The position numbers and the translations under genes are program-made. The notes under the pieces are model-generated. The model saw nothing but the letters and a program-made list of their open reading frames with translations. It searched no databases and had not been told where the DNA came from. From positions 1 to 63,106 of the forward strand of contig JACRJB010000009.1 of the NCBI GenBank assembly GCA_016215605.1: a stretch of 63,106 nucleotides of DNA, in the 5' to 3' direction. This document shows positions 37,281 through 46,850 of this stretch, in pieces (position 1 is the first letter of the stretch; every line of letters starts with the position of its first letter). Source of the DNA: Rhodopseudomonas palustris (GTDB lineage Bacteria; Pseudomonadota; Alphaproteobacteria; Rhizobiales; Xanthobacteraceae).

Positions 37281-37897
37281 TGGCCGCTCCCGCGCAGAAA
37301 TTCCTGTTCGACAACGATTTCGGGGCCCCCGACAAGGCCCGCGAAAAGGCCGCGGCCGCCGCCGAACTGGCGCAGGCGGTCGCCGCCGCCGAACAGCGCG
37401 GCTATCAGACCGGCTTCGCCCAGGCGCAGCGCGAGATCCAGGCCGAGGCCGAGCGGCGCAGCGCCGAGGCGTTGGAGCAGATCGCCCAGTCGATCCAGAG
37501 CATCGCCGCCTGCATCGGCACGGTCGAGACGCGGATGGAGACCGAGGCGGTCGAGGTCGCGCTGGCGGTGGCGCGCAAGCTGTGCGCCGAACTGGTCGCT
37601 GCCGAGCCGCTGGCGGAAATCACCGCGCTGGTCGGCGAATGCTTCCATCAATTGGTGTCGACGCCGCATCTGGTGGTGCGGATCAGCGACTCTCTTTACG
37701 AGGCCGCGCGCGAACGCATCGAGCTGCTCGCCAAGCAGAGCGGCTTCTCCGGGCGGCTGGTGCTGTTGGCCGATCCGGAGATCGCCGGCGGCGACTGCAA
37801 GATCGAATGGGCCGACGGCGGCGTGGTGCTGGAGCGCGCCGCGATCGAAGCCAAGATCGGTGAACTGGTCGGACGCTACATGGCGTCGCGCAATTAA
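37280..37897 (+). CDS. fliH: flagellar assembly protein FliH
   Basis: A 205-residue protein in the FliH position. Its ATG overlaps the fliG stop (TGATG). The N-terminal region (FLFDNDFG, then an Ala/Glu/Gln-rich helix with AAAELAQAVAAAEQRGYQTG and GFAQAQREIQAEAERRSAEA) is the expected FliH coiled coil, with AxxxGxxxG-like spacing. The C-terminal globular part has EVALAVARKLCAELVAAEPL and ends IGELVGRYMASRN. FliH binds and restrains the FliI export ATPase. fliI is not in this operon, an arrangement also seen in relatives. Confidence 0.85.
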   Translation: MAAPAQKFLFDNDFGAPDKAREKAAAAAELAQAVAAAEQRGYQTGFAQAQREIQAEAERRSAEALEQIAQSIQSIAACIGTVETRMETEAVEVALAVARKLCAELVAAEPLAEITALVGECFHQLVSTPHLVVRISDSLYEAARERIELLAKQSGFSGRLVLLADPEIAGGDCKIEWADGGVVLERAAIEAKIGELVGRYMASRN

Positions 37898-37915
37898 CGG
37901 GATCGAGGACTGAAC

Positions 37916-38266
37916 ATGGGCGACAATGACGGCCAGGTGCCGCTTCCCGATCTCAACGGCGCCGACGCGCCGCCGCTGGTGGATGTCGGCTACAACGAGG
38001 AAGAACAAACCTCGCGCGTCGCCGCCGATCTCGAAGCGGTGTTCGACGTGCCGGTGCAGGTCTCGGCCGTGCTCGGCCGCTCCAAGATGGACGTCGGCGA
38101 GCTGCTCAAGCTCGGCCCCGGCGCGGTGCTGGAGCTCGACCGCAGGGTCGGCGAGGCGATCGACATCTACGTCAACAATCGCCTGGTGGCGCGTGGCGAA
38201 GTGGTGCTGGTGGAAGACAAGCTCGGCGTCACCATGACCGAAATCATCAAGGCGGAACGCAGCTAA
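37916..38266 (+). CDS. fliN: flagellar motor switch protein FliN
   Basis: A 116-residue switch component with a SpoA/FliMN C-terminal domain (about 38-112): LEAVFDVPVQVSAVLGRSKM, then VGELLKLGPGAVLELDRRVG and IYVNNRLVARGEVVLVEDKL, the hallmarks of FliN. The first 35 residues are acidic and variable. Starts 18 bases after fliH with a GAGGA ribosome site. FliN forms the base of the C-ring with FliG and FliM; fliM lies elsewhere. Confidence 0.95.
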   Translation: MGDNDGQVPLPDLNGADAPPLVDVGYNEEEQTSRVAADLEAVFDVPVQVSAVLGRSKMDVGELLKLGPGAVLELDRRVGEAIDIYVNNRLVARGEVVLVEDKLGVTMTEIIKAERS

Positions 38267-38316
38267 TTCGACAGCCCGCGCGCGGCGCGGCGGACACGGG
38301 ATCATAGGAGCAAACC

Positions 38317-39696
<1,380 letters not shown>

Positions 39697-39718
39697 GGGC
39701 GCCGCCAACAAACACACT

Positions 39719-39861
39719 GTCATTCCGGGGCGCTCACGAAGTGAGCGAACCCGGAATCCATACGCCGCAGCTTCGCTATCGGAGCACGGTGGTCGTCTCG
39801 CTTCACATCAAGGTCAGGGGTTATAGATTCCGGGTTCGCGCTTCGCGCGCCCCGGAATGAC
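39719..39861. repeat. palindromic intergenic repeat, GTCATTCCGGGGCGC family
   Basis: Outer arms GTCATTCCGGGGCGC and GCGCCCCGGAATGAC, inner arms GCGAACCCGGAATCCATA and TAGATTCCGGGTTCGC. It lies between the convergent flbD and the small membrane protein gene and could end both transcripts. Confidence 0.85.
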
Positions 39862-39872
39862 AAACGCCTATT

Positions 39873-40028
39873 TCAAGAATATTTCGGGGCGTCCGGATTG
39901 CGGAAGATCTTGATCGGCTCGCCCGGGGTGAGCTTCGGTGCGGTCAGCATCGCATAGGCGTACAGCGCCAGATAGGCGCAGGCGAGCGCGCCGACGCCGT
40001 ACAACAGCCAGGTCGCCACACGCTTCAT
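39873..40028 (-). CDS. small membrane protein, 51 residues
   Basis: A short minus-strand frame encoding MKRVATWLLYGVGALACAYL and, further on, TPGEPIKIFRNPDAPKYS at the end. Residues 5-30 are one hydrophobic segment with a basic start, so it is an inner-membrane protein with a short exported or cytosolic tail, or a signal peptide with Cys17 inside. The ordered tail (pattern PIKIFRNPDAPKY) and normal codon use make it look like a real gene although it is below usual length limits. No named family. Confidence 0.6.
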   Translation of the reverse strand: MKRVATWLLYGVGALACAYLALYAYAMLTAPKLTPGEPIKIFRNPDAPKYS

Positions 40029-40080
40029 GCCGCCGCTCCTCCATCCGCGCAGATGGCGACGTCATAGCGGAAATCGGGCG

Positions 40081-40356
40081 CTAGCGAAAATCGATGCTGC
40101 GCAGGATGATTCCGGCGGGTTTGCCTTCGAGTTCCGACTTGGCGAATTTGTCCTCGGCGCGCTGTTCGATGCTGGCACGCAGCCGCATGAACTGCCCTTC
40201 ACGCTGCGACGGCGCGGTGCGCCTTGCGCCGTCGAGAAGATCCATCGCGTCGGAGCTGATCGCGCACGGCACTTCTGTGAAGTCGTCGATCATCGAGAAC
40301 AACACCACCGAACGATCGATGTCGTAGCCGCGATATTCGCCACTGGTGAAAGCCAT
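40081..40356 (-). CDS. DUF1488-like protein
   Basis: A 91-residue soluble protein. The opening (YRGYDIDRSVVLFSMIDDF) followed by TEVPCAISSDAMDLLDG and the ending QRAEDKFAKSELEGKPAGII, LRSIDF has the form of the DUF1488 family: a strand-rich start, a helix with EDKF-type residues and a last strand. Function unknown. Another small protein gene lies 40 bases upstream in the same direction, so the two may form a pair. Confidence 0.7.
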   Translation of the reverse strand: MAFTSGEYRGYDIDRSVVLFSMIDDFTEVPCAISSDAMDLLDGARRTAPSQREGQFMRLRASIEQRAEDKFAKSELEGKPAGIILRSIDFR

Positions 40357-40396
40357 TGCGGTTGATCCTTGGGTTGGGCCGACGGTCGCTGCAGAA

Positions 40397-40660
40397 TTAC
40401 TGCAGACCGGCGTCGGCCTGGCGCGCGTCGCGCACCGCTTCGGGGTCGATCGCCACCATCTCCACGGCGCTGTGATGCGGCGGCGCGCAGGGCAGCGTGA
40501 TCATCGTCGCGACGCGGCGGAACACCGGGAACGACAGACCTTCGATCAGTTCTTCGTCGGTGACGACGTCGTAGGCGCCGGCCGGTAATTCGCGATCGAT
40601 GCCGCGAAGCCGGAACGGCCGATGAAAGACGATGGTTTCGCGGCGCGTGCGCATGGTCAT
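40397..40660 (-). CDS. conserved hypothetical protein, 87 residues
   Basis: The start MTMRTRRETIVFHRPFRLRG and the segment LPAGAYDVVTDEELIEGLSF followed by RRVATMITLP suggest a small all-beta fold with a conserved PAG-Y-V-TDEE pattern often seen in Bradyrhizobium genomes. No membrane or signal segment. It shares direction and spacing (40 bases) with the DUF1488-like gene downstream. I cannot assign a function. Confidence 0.6.
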   Translation of the reverse strand: MTMRTRRETIVFHRPFRLRGIDRELPAGAYDVVTDEELIEGLSFPVFRRVATMITLPCAPPHHSAVEMVAIDPEAVRDARQADAGLQ

Positions 40661-40873
40661 GGATGATGTCCTGCATGACCTGCGTCACCGGCAGCGCGGC
40701 GCGATCGCTGCGGATGGTGCGCTCTTTCGCCCGCAATAGCCACCGAATTCGCCGCCGCCGCGCGCGGCCGGTCACGACATCTTGCTTTTTCGATCGCGAT
40801 CACCATTTGGAGAGCAGCTGCCGGCGATCACTCCCGATCATGCCCAACGGCGGGATTGCGGAGAACCAACGTC

Positions 40874-41701
40874 ATGAAGCTGCGTGTCGGCTACGAAATC
40901 GTCTACGACTTTCCGCAGCCGACGCCGATGCTGATCGTGCTGGGAACGCACTTCACGCGCGCGTCCGACGTCATCGTCCCCGACTATCTCACCGTCGATC
41001 CGGCGGTTCCGATCACGCCCTATCGCGACATGTTCGGCAATTGGTGCAGCCGCCTGGTGGCGCCGGCCGGCCGGATGCGGCTGTCCGCCGACGGCGTGGT
41101 GCGCGATCTCGGCGTGCCCGATCCGGTGGTGCCGACGGCGATCCAGCACGCGGTCGAGGATCTGCCCGCCGAGGCCATCGTCTATCTGCTCGGCAGCCGC
41201 TATTGCGAGACCGATCTTTTGTCGGACACGGCGTGGAAGATGTTCGAGACCACGCCGCCCGGCTGGGCGCGGGTGCAGGCGATCTGCGATTTCGTCCACA
41301 ACCACATCAAGTTCGACTATCAGCACGCCCGCGCCACCCGCACCGCGCACGAGGCCTTCGACGAGGGCCGCGGCGTTTGCCGCGACTACGCGCATCTGGC
41401 GATCGCGCTGTGCCGCTGCATGAACATTCCGGCGCGTTACTGCACCGGCTATCTCGGCGACATGGGCACGCCGAAGCCGTGGGCGGCCGGCGATTTCGCC
41501 GGCTGGTTCGAGGCCTATCTGGGCGGCCATTGGCACACCTTCGATCCGCGCAACAACGAGCCGCGGCTCGGCCGCGTGCTGATCGCGCAGGGCCGCGACG
41601 CCGCCGACGTGCCGATCACCCAGACCTTCGGCCCCAACACCCTGGTCAGCTTCAAGGTCTGGACCGACGAAATCGAGGAGACCGCGGGCGCTTCGCGCTG
41701 A
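40874..41701 (+). CDS. transglutaminase-like protein
   Basis: A 275-residue protein with a bacterial transglutaminase-like N-terminal region (KLRVGYEIVYDFPQPTPMLI) and a transglutaminase core. The catalytic cysteine is Cys169 in GRGVCRDYAHLAIALCRCMN, and the aspartate is in HTFDPRNNEP. The histidine that normally stands in an HAW-type motif is not there: the segment reads DFAGWFEAYLGGHW (207-220). Either His219/His221 replaces it or the protein is not a standard peptidase. This form is found in a whole subgroup, so it is not a recent mutation. Start at the ATG at 40874. Confidence 0.85.
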   Translation: MKLRVGYEIVYDFPQPTPMLIVLGTHFTRASDVIVPDYLTVDPAVPITPYRDMFGNWCSRLVAPAGRMRLSADGVVRDLGVPDPVVPTAIQHAVEDLPAEAIVYLLGSRYCETDLLSDTAWKMFETTPPGWARVQAICDFVHNHIKFDYQHARATRTAHEAFDEGRGVCRDYAHLAIALCRCMNIPARYCTGYLGDMGTPKPWAAGDFAGWFEAYLGGHWHTFDPRNNEPRLGRVLIAQGRDAADVPITQTFGPNTLVSFKVWTDEIEETAGASR

Positions 41702-41796
41702 CGCCGAAGCCGGCTTGCGCTGAGCGCGCCAAGCGCTAGCTTGCCGGCATCGAGTCGCCGCGGGACGGGCCCGCGCCTGTTCGCCCGCGAGATTGC

Positions 41797-42906
41797 ATGA
41801 CCACTTTCACCCCAGTCCAGGACGCCGCGCTGAAAGCCGTCGGCGAATGGCTGAAAGCCAAGCCCGGCCGCGGCGGCACGCCGCTGGTGTTCCGGCTGTT
41901 CGGCTATGCCGGCACCGGCAAGACCACGCTGGCGCGCGAGATCGCCGAGGGCGTCACCGGCGAGGTGAAGTTCGCCGCCTTCACCGGCAAGGCGGCGCTG
42001 GTGATGCGCAACAAGGGCTGCGACGACGCCTCCACCATCCATTCGCTGATCTATCGCACCAAGGAGAGCGGCGTCGAACAGCCGAGCTTCGAGCTGTGGG
42101 ACGACGCACCGGCCTCGAAGGCCAAGCTGATCGTGATCGACGAATGCTCGATGGTCGACGAGGAACTCGGCCGCGACCTGATGTCGTTCGATTGTCCGCT
42201 CTTGGTGCTCGGCGATCCGGCGCAGTTGCCGCCGATCCAGGGCGGCGGCTTCTTCACCAATGCCGAGCCCGACGTGATGCTGACCGAGGTGCATCGCCAG
42301 GCGCAAGACGATCCGATCGTGCGGCTGTCGATGGACGTCCGCGAGGGCCGGGCGCTGGAGCGCGGCCGCTACGGCGACACCGAGGTCGTGACCCGCGACC
42401 AGCTCGATCCGCAGCGGGTGATGGACGCCGACCAGGTGCTGGTCGGCCGCAACAACACCCGCCGCGCCTACAACGCCCGCTTCCGCCAGCGGCTCAACAT
42501 CGAAGACCCGTTCCCGGTCGGCGGCGACAAGCTGGTGTGCCTGCGCAACAACCGCAAGAAGGCGCTGTTCAACGGCGGCCTGTGGCGGGTCAAGTCGCGC
42601 TCGCCGATCAAGACCAAGATCATCACCCTGCGGGTGACGCCCGACGAGGATTTCGGCGGCCGGCTGACCAAGGTCTCGGTCCGCAACGAATGCTTCGCCG
42701 GCGGCATCGAGGACATCTCGTGGGATCAGCGCAAACCCTACGACGAGTTCGACTACGGCTACGTGCTCACCGTGCACAAGTCGCAGGGCTCGCAATGGGA
42801 CGACGTCGTGCTGTTCGACGAAAGCTTCGCGTTCCAGGACAGCCGCGCCCGCTGGCTCTACACCGGCATCACCCGCGCCGCGAAGCGGCTCAGCATCGTG
42901 GTGTGA
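41797..42906 (+). CDS. RecD/Dda-like superfamily 1 DNA helicase
   Basis: A 369-residue ATP-dependent helicase resembling the short RecD2/phage Dda group. Motif I GYAGTGKTTLA (about 39-49), motif Ia FAAFTGKAALVMRNKG, motif II IVIDECSMVDEELGRDLM, motif III LVLGDPAQLPPIQGGGF, and motifs V/VI in the UvrD_C_2 part: YVLTVHKSQGSQWDDVVLFD and RWLYTGITRAAKRL. The SH3-like insert is the region around 230-290. No recB or recC partner and no phage genes nearby, so a stand-alone repair or replication helper is likely. Confidence 0.9.
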   Translation: MTTFTPVQDAALKAVGEWLKAKPGRGGTPLVFRLFGYAGTGKTTLAREIAEGVTGEVKFAAFTGKAALVMRNKGCDDASTIHSLIYRTKESGVEQPSFELWDDAPASKAKLIVIDECSMVDEELGRDLMSFDCPLLVLGDPAQLPPIQGGGFFTNAEPDVMLTEVHRQAQDDPIVRLSMDVREGRALERGRYGDTEVVTRDQLDPQRVMDADQVLVGRNNTRRAYNARFRQRLNIEDPFPVGGDKLVCLRNNRKKALFNGGLWRVKSRSPIKTKIITLRVTPDEDFGGRLTKVSVRNECFAGGIEDISWDQRKPYDEFDYGYVLTVHKSQGSQWDDVVLFDESFAFQDSRARWLYTGITRAAKRLSIVV

Positions 42907-42924
42907 GCCCGCGGCGCGCCGGCG

Positions 42925-43407
42925 TCAGCGCGCCGAGCAGCTCGCCGCGGTGATCTGCGGCTTCTCGCAGGTGGCGAGGCCGAACGAGGTCTGGAACGTG
43001 TAGTCGCGCTTGCCCGGCTTGAGCCGATGCGCGACCTTGATCTGGCAGCCGCTGCCGACGACCTTGAGATCGATCGTCATGATGTTGTTCGGATACTCGC
43101 GGATCGCCCGCAGGCTGCGGCGGCCGGCGACGCGCAGCGACGCGGTTCCGCCTTCGACCTCGGTGCGTTGGCGGCCGAGCTTGACCGCGTAGTTGGTGTT
43201 CTCGACATTGCCGGTCACCGCCAGATCGGCGGTGCGGTCCGGCCGCAGCGTGCCGGAGCCTTCGATGTGGATCGGATAGTTGCGGATGTAGGGGCGGCTG
43301 CAATTGGCGAGGCCGTCGACCACGAATTTGGCCAGCACCTGGGCCTGCGCGGACGCGGTCATGATGGTCAAGGCGGTGAGGGTGGCTGGAATGAGCTTGA
43401 TCGACAT
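42925..43407 (-). CDS. exported protein of unknown function
   Basis: A 160-residue protein with a clear signal peptide (MSIKLIPATLTALTIMTASA, cleavage after AQA). The mature part has four cysteines (NCSRPYIRN, GSGCQIKV, LATCEKPQ, AASCSAR), enough for two disulfides, and alternating strand-like segments, suggesting a small beta-sandwich in the periplasm. The start is the ATG at 43405-43407; the frame continues upstream without a ribosome site. No family recognised. It follows the orthocaspase gene in the same direction at 61 bases. Confidence 0.65.
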   Translation of the reverse strand: MSIKLIPATLTALTIMTASAQAQVLAKFVVDGLANCSRPYIRNYPIHIEGSGTLRPDRTADLAVTGNVENTNYAVKLGRQRTEVEGGTASLRVAGRRSLRAIREYPNNIMTIDLKVVGSGCQIKVAHRLKPGKRDYTFQTSFGLATCEKPQITAASCSAR

Positions 43408-43468
43408 GCGTTGCCTTCCCGGTCTTGGTTTTTTGAGGTGATGGTTCGGTGCGGAGATTGGTCGGGGC

Positions 43469-45001
43469 CTACTCGCAATAGCTTTGTCCGCTAACGACGA
43501 AACAGTTGCGCCGCGGCGCCGGGGCGCGGCGCGGCGTCGGCGATGACGGCCGGCTCGATGCCGCCTTGGCCTGGACGCAGACCTGCAGGCGCTCGCCCTC
43601 GACGCCGGCGAGGGTCGCGGCCGTCGCGGCGTCGGCCGCCAAGTGCGCTCCGGTCCGCTTGTTGAAGGTCTCGACCGCCTTCCGGGTCGCACCGGTCCAG
43701 GTGCCGTCGGGGTCGCCGGCGAAACATCCGAGCCGCTTCAGCTCGGTTTCGATCTTCTTGGTCAGCTCCGGCCCGGCGGCAGCGTCCGCGCCGCCCCGCG
43801 AGGCGGATTCCGGCGCCGGCGCGAGGGCGGCGATCTTCTCCGGTTTGTCCGGTTTGTCCTGCGCCGCAGGCTGCGCCGGCTTCGGCGCCGCGGCCGCGAC
43901 GGGCGGTGGGATGGGTTCGGCAGGCGCGGCGGCTTTCTCGACCGCAGGCGGCGGCGGTTGCGGCGTCGCCGGCCGGTCGGGTGCCGGCAGGCTCGGAGCC
44001 GCGGCCTGCACCGGGCTCTGCGCAGGCTCGGGACGTGGGGCGGACGGCGGCCCCGCCTGGTCGAGCTTGTTGACGTGGCCGCGCGCGAGCAGCGCGTAGT
44101 ATCCGTCGGGATATTGGCTCAGGAAGGCCTGATAGCCTTCCTTGGTGTTGAGCTGCACCGCGAGTTCGTAGTCGCGGCGAATGTCGAGCTGCGGCCGCGG
44201 CTCCGGCACGGCGACGATCTTCAGCGGCACCAGCGGCAGATCGTCTCCGCCGAGCGAGCCGTAGACATAGGGCTCCTGCTTGTTCTGCGTGGCTTTCAGC
44301 ACGTCGTCACGGACGTAGCCGAAGGCGCGGCGCAGATCGAGGCCAGGCCGCGGCAGATGCTTGAGCACCGCCAGCGTGAACGGGCTGTGCTCGCTGTCGC
44401 CGTCGGAGGCGGTCGACCCGGCCTTCGCCGCATAGGCGATCAGGGTGTTCGCCGTGGTCGGCTCCACCTTGGCCAGGCCGCGGCCGATCGAGCGCGACGC
44501 GAGCGTCCGCTTCATCGTCTTGGCGAACGGATTGTCGCGGCAGGCGTCGAGGATCACGAGGTGCAGCCGCTTCGCCGGCTCGATCATGGTCAGCACGCGA
44601 TCCAGCGAGAACGCCTCGTCGAACACGTCGAGGTCGCGCTCCAGCGCGGCGTCGACCGGCACCAGATAGTTGGTGCCGTCGATCTCGACGCCGTGCCCGG
44701 CGTAGTAGACCACGGCCTCGTCGGCGTGCTGCACCACGTCGGAGAATCGGCGCAGCACGCGCCGGGTCTCGGTGATCGTCAGATTCTCGTGCGCATCGAC
44801 GCGGTCGAAGCCGGCGTCGCGCAGCATCTTGGCGATCGCGCCGGCGTCGCGCGCGGGGTTGTCGAGTGGAGCGACGTTCTTGTAGGCGGAATTGCCGATC
44901 ACCAGCGCGACCCGCGATGCGGCGACGGCATGGTCGGCCCAACCGACCAGCGTCATGGCAATCAACAAGCGGCCGATGGCGCGCGCAAACATCCTGGCCA
45001 A
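43469..45001 (-). CDS. exported caspase-like (orthocaspase, C14) protein with peptidoglycan-binding tail
   Basis: A 510-residue protein. A signal peptide (1-28, ending HAVAAS) precedes a p20 caspase-like domain: RVALVIGNSAYKNVAPLDNP, the catalytic histidine His103 in YYAGHGVEIDG and cysteine Cys154 in ILDACRDNPF. Both catalytic residues are present. After residue 270 comes a region with YPDGYYALLARGHVNKL, then a long Pro/Ala-rich linker (about 320-400) and a C-terminal domain (about 405-480, KKIETELKRLGCFAGDPDGT, WTGATRKAVETFNKRTG) of the peptidoglycan-binding_1 type. So it is likely a periplasmic, wall-attached protease specific for Arg/Lys. Role unknown. A palindrome at 45054 lies 53 bases upstream. 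Confidence 0.88.
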   Translation of the reverse strand: MARMFARAIGRLLIAMTLVGWADHAVAASRVALVIGNSAYKNVAPLDNPARDAGAIAKMLRDAGFDRVDAHENLTITETRRVLRRFSDVVQHADEAVVYYAGHGVEIDGTNYLVPVDAALERDLDVFDEAFSLDRVLTMIEPAKRLHLVILDACRDNPFAKTMKRTLASRSIGRGLAKVEPTTANTLIAYAAKAGSTASDGDSEHSPFTLAVLKHLPRPGLDLRRAFGYVRDDVLKATQNKQEPYVYGSLGGDDLPLVPLKIVAVPEPRPQLDIRRDYELAVQLNTKEGYQAFLSQYPDGYYALLARGHVNKLDQAGPPSAPRPEPAQSPVQAAAPSLPAPDRPATPQPPPPAVEKAAAPAEPIPPPVAAAAPKPAQPAAQDKPDKPEKIAALAPAPESASRGGADAAAGPELTKKIETELKRLGCFAGDPDGTWTGATRKAVETFNKRTGAHLAADAATAATLAGVEGERLQVCVQAKAASSRPSSPTPRRAPAPRRNCFVVSGQSYCE

Positions 45002-45053
45002 ACCAATTTTTCAAAATCGCGGTGCTTGGACAAAAAGCGTAATCCAGCAACGC

Positions 45054-45072
45054 GTTGATCGGTGTGATCAAC
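45054..45072. promoter_or_regulatory. perfect palindrome GTTGATC-GGTGT-GATCAAC
   Basis: Seven-base inverted arms around five bases, 53 bases ahead of the orthocaspase start. Its shape is that of a dimeric repressor site. The 226-base gap around it (45002-45227) holds the orthocaspase promoter region; a 25-codon frame at 45135-45212 is the only other thing I see. Confidence 0.45.
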
Positions 45073-45227
45073 CTCACAATCAATGGGCGCCGACAGCTCC
45101 GCCCAGCGGATCTGCGACGCGTAGGCAGTTGCAACTATTGCGACAAGCCCAGCAGCTTGTCCAGAGCTTCGGCCTCGCGGAACGTTGGTTCCGGCGCGAT
45201 GCAACGCAGCATCGATGGGGAGACGCT

Positions 45228-45923
45228 TCAGCCCGTTGGCCGCGCCACGAAGGTCATGCGCCAAGGGTTGTGGCCGATATTGCTGTCGGCGCGGATCGCC
45301 GCGAAGCCGGCGGCGGTGAGCTTGCCGAGCATCTCGGCCTCGCTGTAGCGCTGCAGGCCGATCTTGGTGCGAAGCTGGCGATAGTCGGACAGCGCCGTCC
45401 GCGCCAGCCCCCACAGCGCGTCCTGCAGGAAGCCGTGGGTCGCGGCGAGCTTGAGCAGCGCGACCACGTCGCGGGCCATGCCGACTTCGGGCCGCAGGAT
45501 GTCGCCGAGCACCAGTTTGCCGGAGCGCCGCAGCAGGCGGCGGATCAGCGCCAGCGCACGGTCGAGTTCGTCCGGCGTCATGTATTGGGCGACCGAATTC
45601 ATCACTACGAGGTCGAGCGAGCCGTTCGGCATCGCCGGCAGATCGTCGAGCGAACGCACCTTGATGTTCGGGTGGTGCGCGAAACGGGCGCTGAGCCGGC
45701 CGCGGACGCCGGGCGCCGGCTCGGCCAGGATCAGCGTGCCGCAGGCCTCCGCCACTTTGGGCGCCGACAGCGCCTCGCCGCAGGAATAATCCAGCACGAC
45801 CGCGTCCGGCGCGCCGATATAGCCGGCGATATCGCGGGCGATCTCGTCGAAATGCACATCCCGATGCAGCTTGCTGACATAAATCGTGTGGGTGGAGTCG
45901 TAATAGTCGATCCAGTCGTCCAT
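45228..45923 (-). CDS. class I SAM-dependent methyltransferase
   Basis: A 231-residue methyltransferase. The ATG at 45923 (MDDWIDYYDSTHTIYVSKLH) is preferred over an upstream start that would add a low-complexity leader. Motif I is VLDYSCGEALSAPKVAEACG, where the normal GxGxG is YSCGEA, a known variant in a branch of Methyltransf_11/12 proteins. Motif II-like LILAEPAPGVRGRL and the post-motif SLDLVVMNSVAQYMTP follow. Substrate unknown; small molecules with a hydroxyl or amine are typical. It is divergent from dps, and the stress promoter at 46019 points away from it. Confidence 0.85.
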   Translation of the reverse strand: MDDWIDYYDSTHTIYVSKLHRDVHFDEIARDIAGYIGAPDAVVLDYSCGEALSAPKVAEACGTLILAEPAPGVRGRLSARFAHHPNIKVRSLDDLPAMPNGSLDLVVMNSVAQYMTPDELDRALALIRRLLRRSGKLVLGDILRPEVGMARDVVALLKLAATHGFLQDALWGLARTALSDYRQLRTKIGLQRYSEAEMLGKLTAAGFAAIRADSNIGHNPWRMTFVARPTG

Positions 45924-46018
45924 CGATGCCTCGAAACCGGCGGGCGCGGAAGGCGTTCGCGGAAGCGACGCCGAAATCCGTACAGAGCGGGAGCCCGCCG
46001 CGATTTTGTTCCAACATG

Positions 46019-46043
46019 GGAACGCGGCCGAATTTGGCGCGTT
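46019..46043 (+). promoter_or_regulatory. EcfG (general stress sigma factor) promoter, perfect consensus
   Basis: GGAAC at 46019-46023, sixteen bases, then CGTT at 46040-46043: an exact match to the EcfG consensus. It faces dps, whose start is 166 bases further, leaving a fairly long leader. Dps is a classic member of the EcfG regulon in alphaproteobacteria. Confidence 0.7.
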
Positions 46044-46209
46044 GAAGCGTGGTCTATCGCGTTTCGCGGGGATGACCAACGGATCCAGCCGAAACATCCA
46101 AGAAATCGCTGCCGCGACCCGCTTGGATTTGGCCGGACCTCGCCGATCGTCTCAGCCAGACCGATCGTTTGCCCACCGGGCCCACCTTCATCATTGCAGG
46201 ATCACCGCC

Positions 46210-46737
46210 GTGACCAAAGTCAAATCCGCCTCGATCGCACCCGAACTCGACACCCCGACCGACCTGCCGCAGCAGTCCGTCGACAAGATTTCGGCCGCGC
46301 TGAACACGCTGCTGGCCGACGCCTTCGCGCTGTATCTGAAGACCAAGAATTTCCACTGGCACATCAGCGGCCGGCATTTCCGCGACTATCATCTGCTGCT
46401 CGACGAGCAGTCCGACCAGATCTTCGCCACCACCGACGCGCTGGCCGAGCGGGTGCGCAAGGTCGGCGGCGTGACGCTGCGCTCGATCGGCCATATCGCC
46501 AAGCTGCAGACGATCGAGGACAACAACGAGGACTACGTCCCGCCGCGCGAGATGCTGCGCGAGCTGATGAACGACAACAAGAAGATGGCGGCGGCGATGC
46601 GCAAGGCGCACAAGATCGTCGACGATTGCGACGATGCCGCCAGCGCCGGCCTGCTCGAGAATTTCATCGACGAGACCGAACGGCGCACCTGGTTCCTGTT
46701 CGAAGCCAGCCGCCAGGAAGGCGGCAACGAGGCGTAA
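46210..46737 (+). CDS. dps: DNA-binding ferritin-like protein Dps
   Basis: A 175-residue Dps. The start is a GTG (MTKVKSASIAPELDTPTDLP) with AGGA about ten bases ahead; an open frame continues upstream but has no ribosome site. Ferroxidase residues are seen in KTKNFHWHISGRHFRDYHLL and LDEQSDQIFATTDALAERVR, arranged as in other Dps proteins. The last helix contains ENFIDETERRTWFLFEASRQ. It stores iron and protects DNA in starvation or oxidative stress. The lysine-containing N-terminal tail could contact DNA. Driven by the perfect EcfG-type promoter upstream. Confidence 0.93.
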   Translation: MTKVKSASIAPELDTPTDLPQQSVDKISAALNTLLADAFALYLKTKNFHWHISGRHFRDYHLLLDEQSDQIFATTDALAERVRKVGGVTLRSIGHIAKLQTIEDNNEDYVPPREMLRELMNDNKKMAAAMRKAHKIVDDCDDAASAGLLENFIDETERRTWFLFEASRQEGGNEA

Positions 46738-46850
46738 CGGCATCCGCGATTGAACACCGAACCTGCGCCGCGAATGACAGAACCCTCGCCGCGCTCGTGC
46801 GGCGAGGGGCGGCGCATGGATCAAACGTTCAACCCCTGCCTCCACAACGA

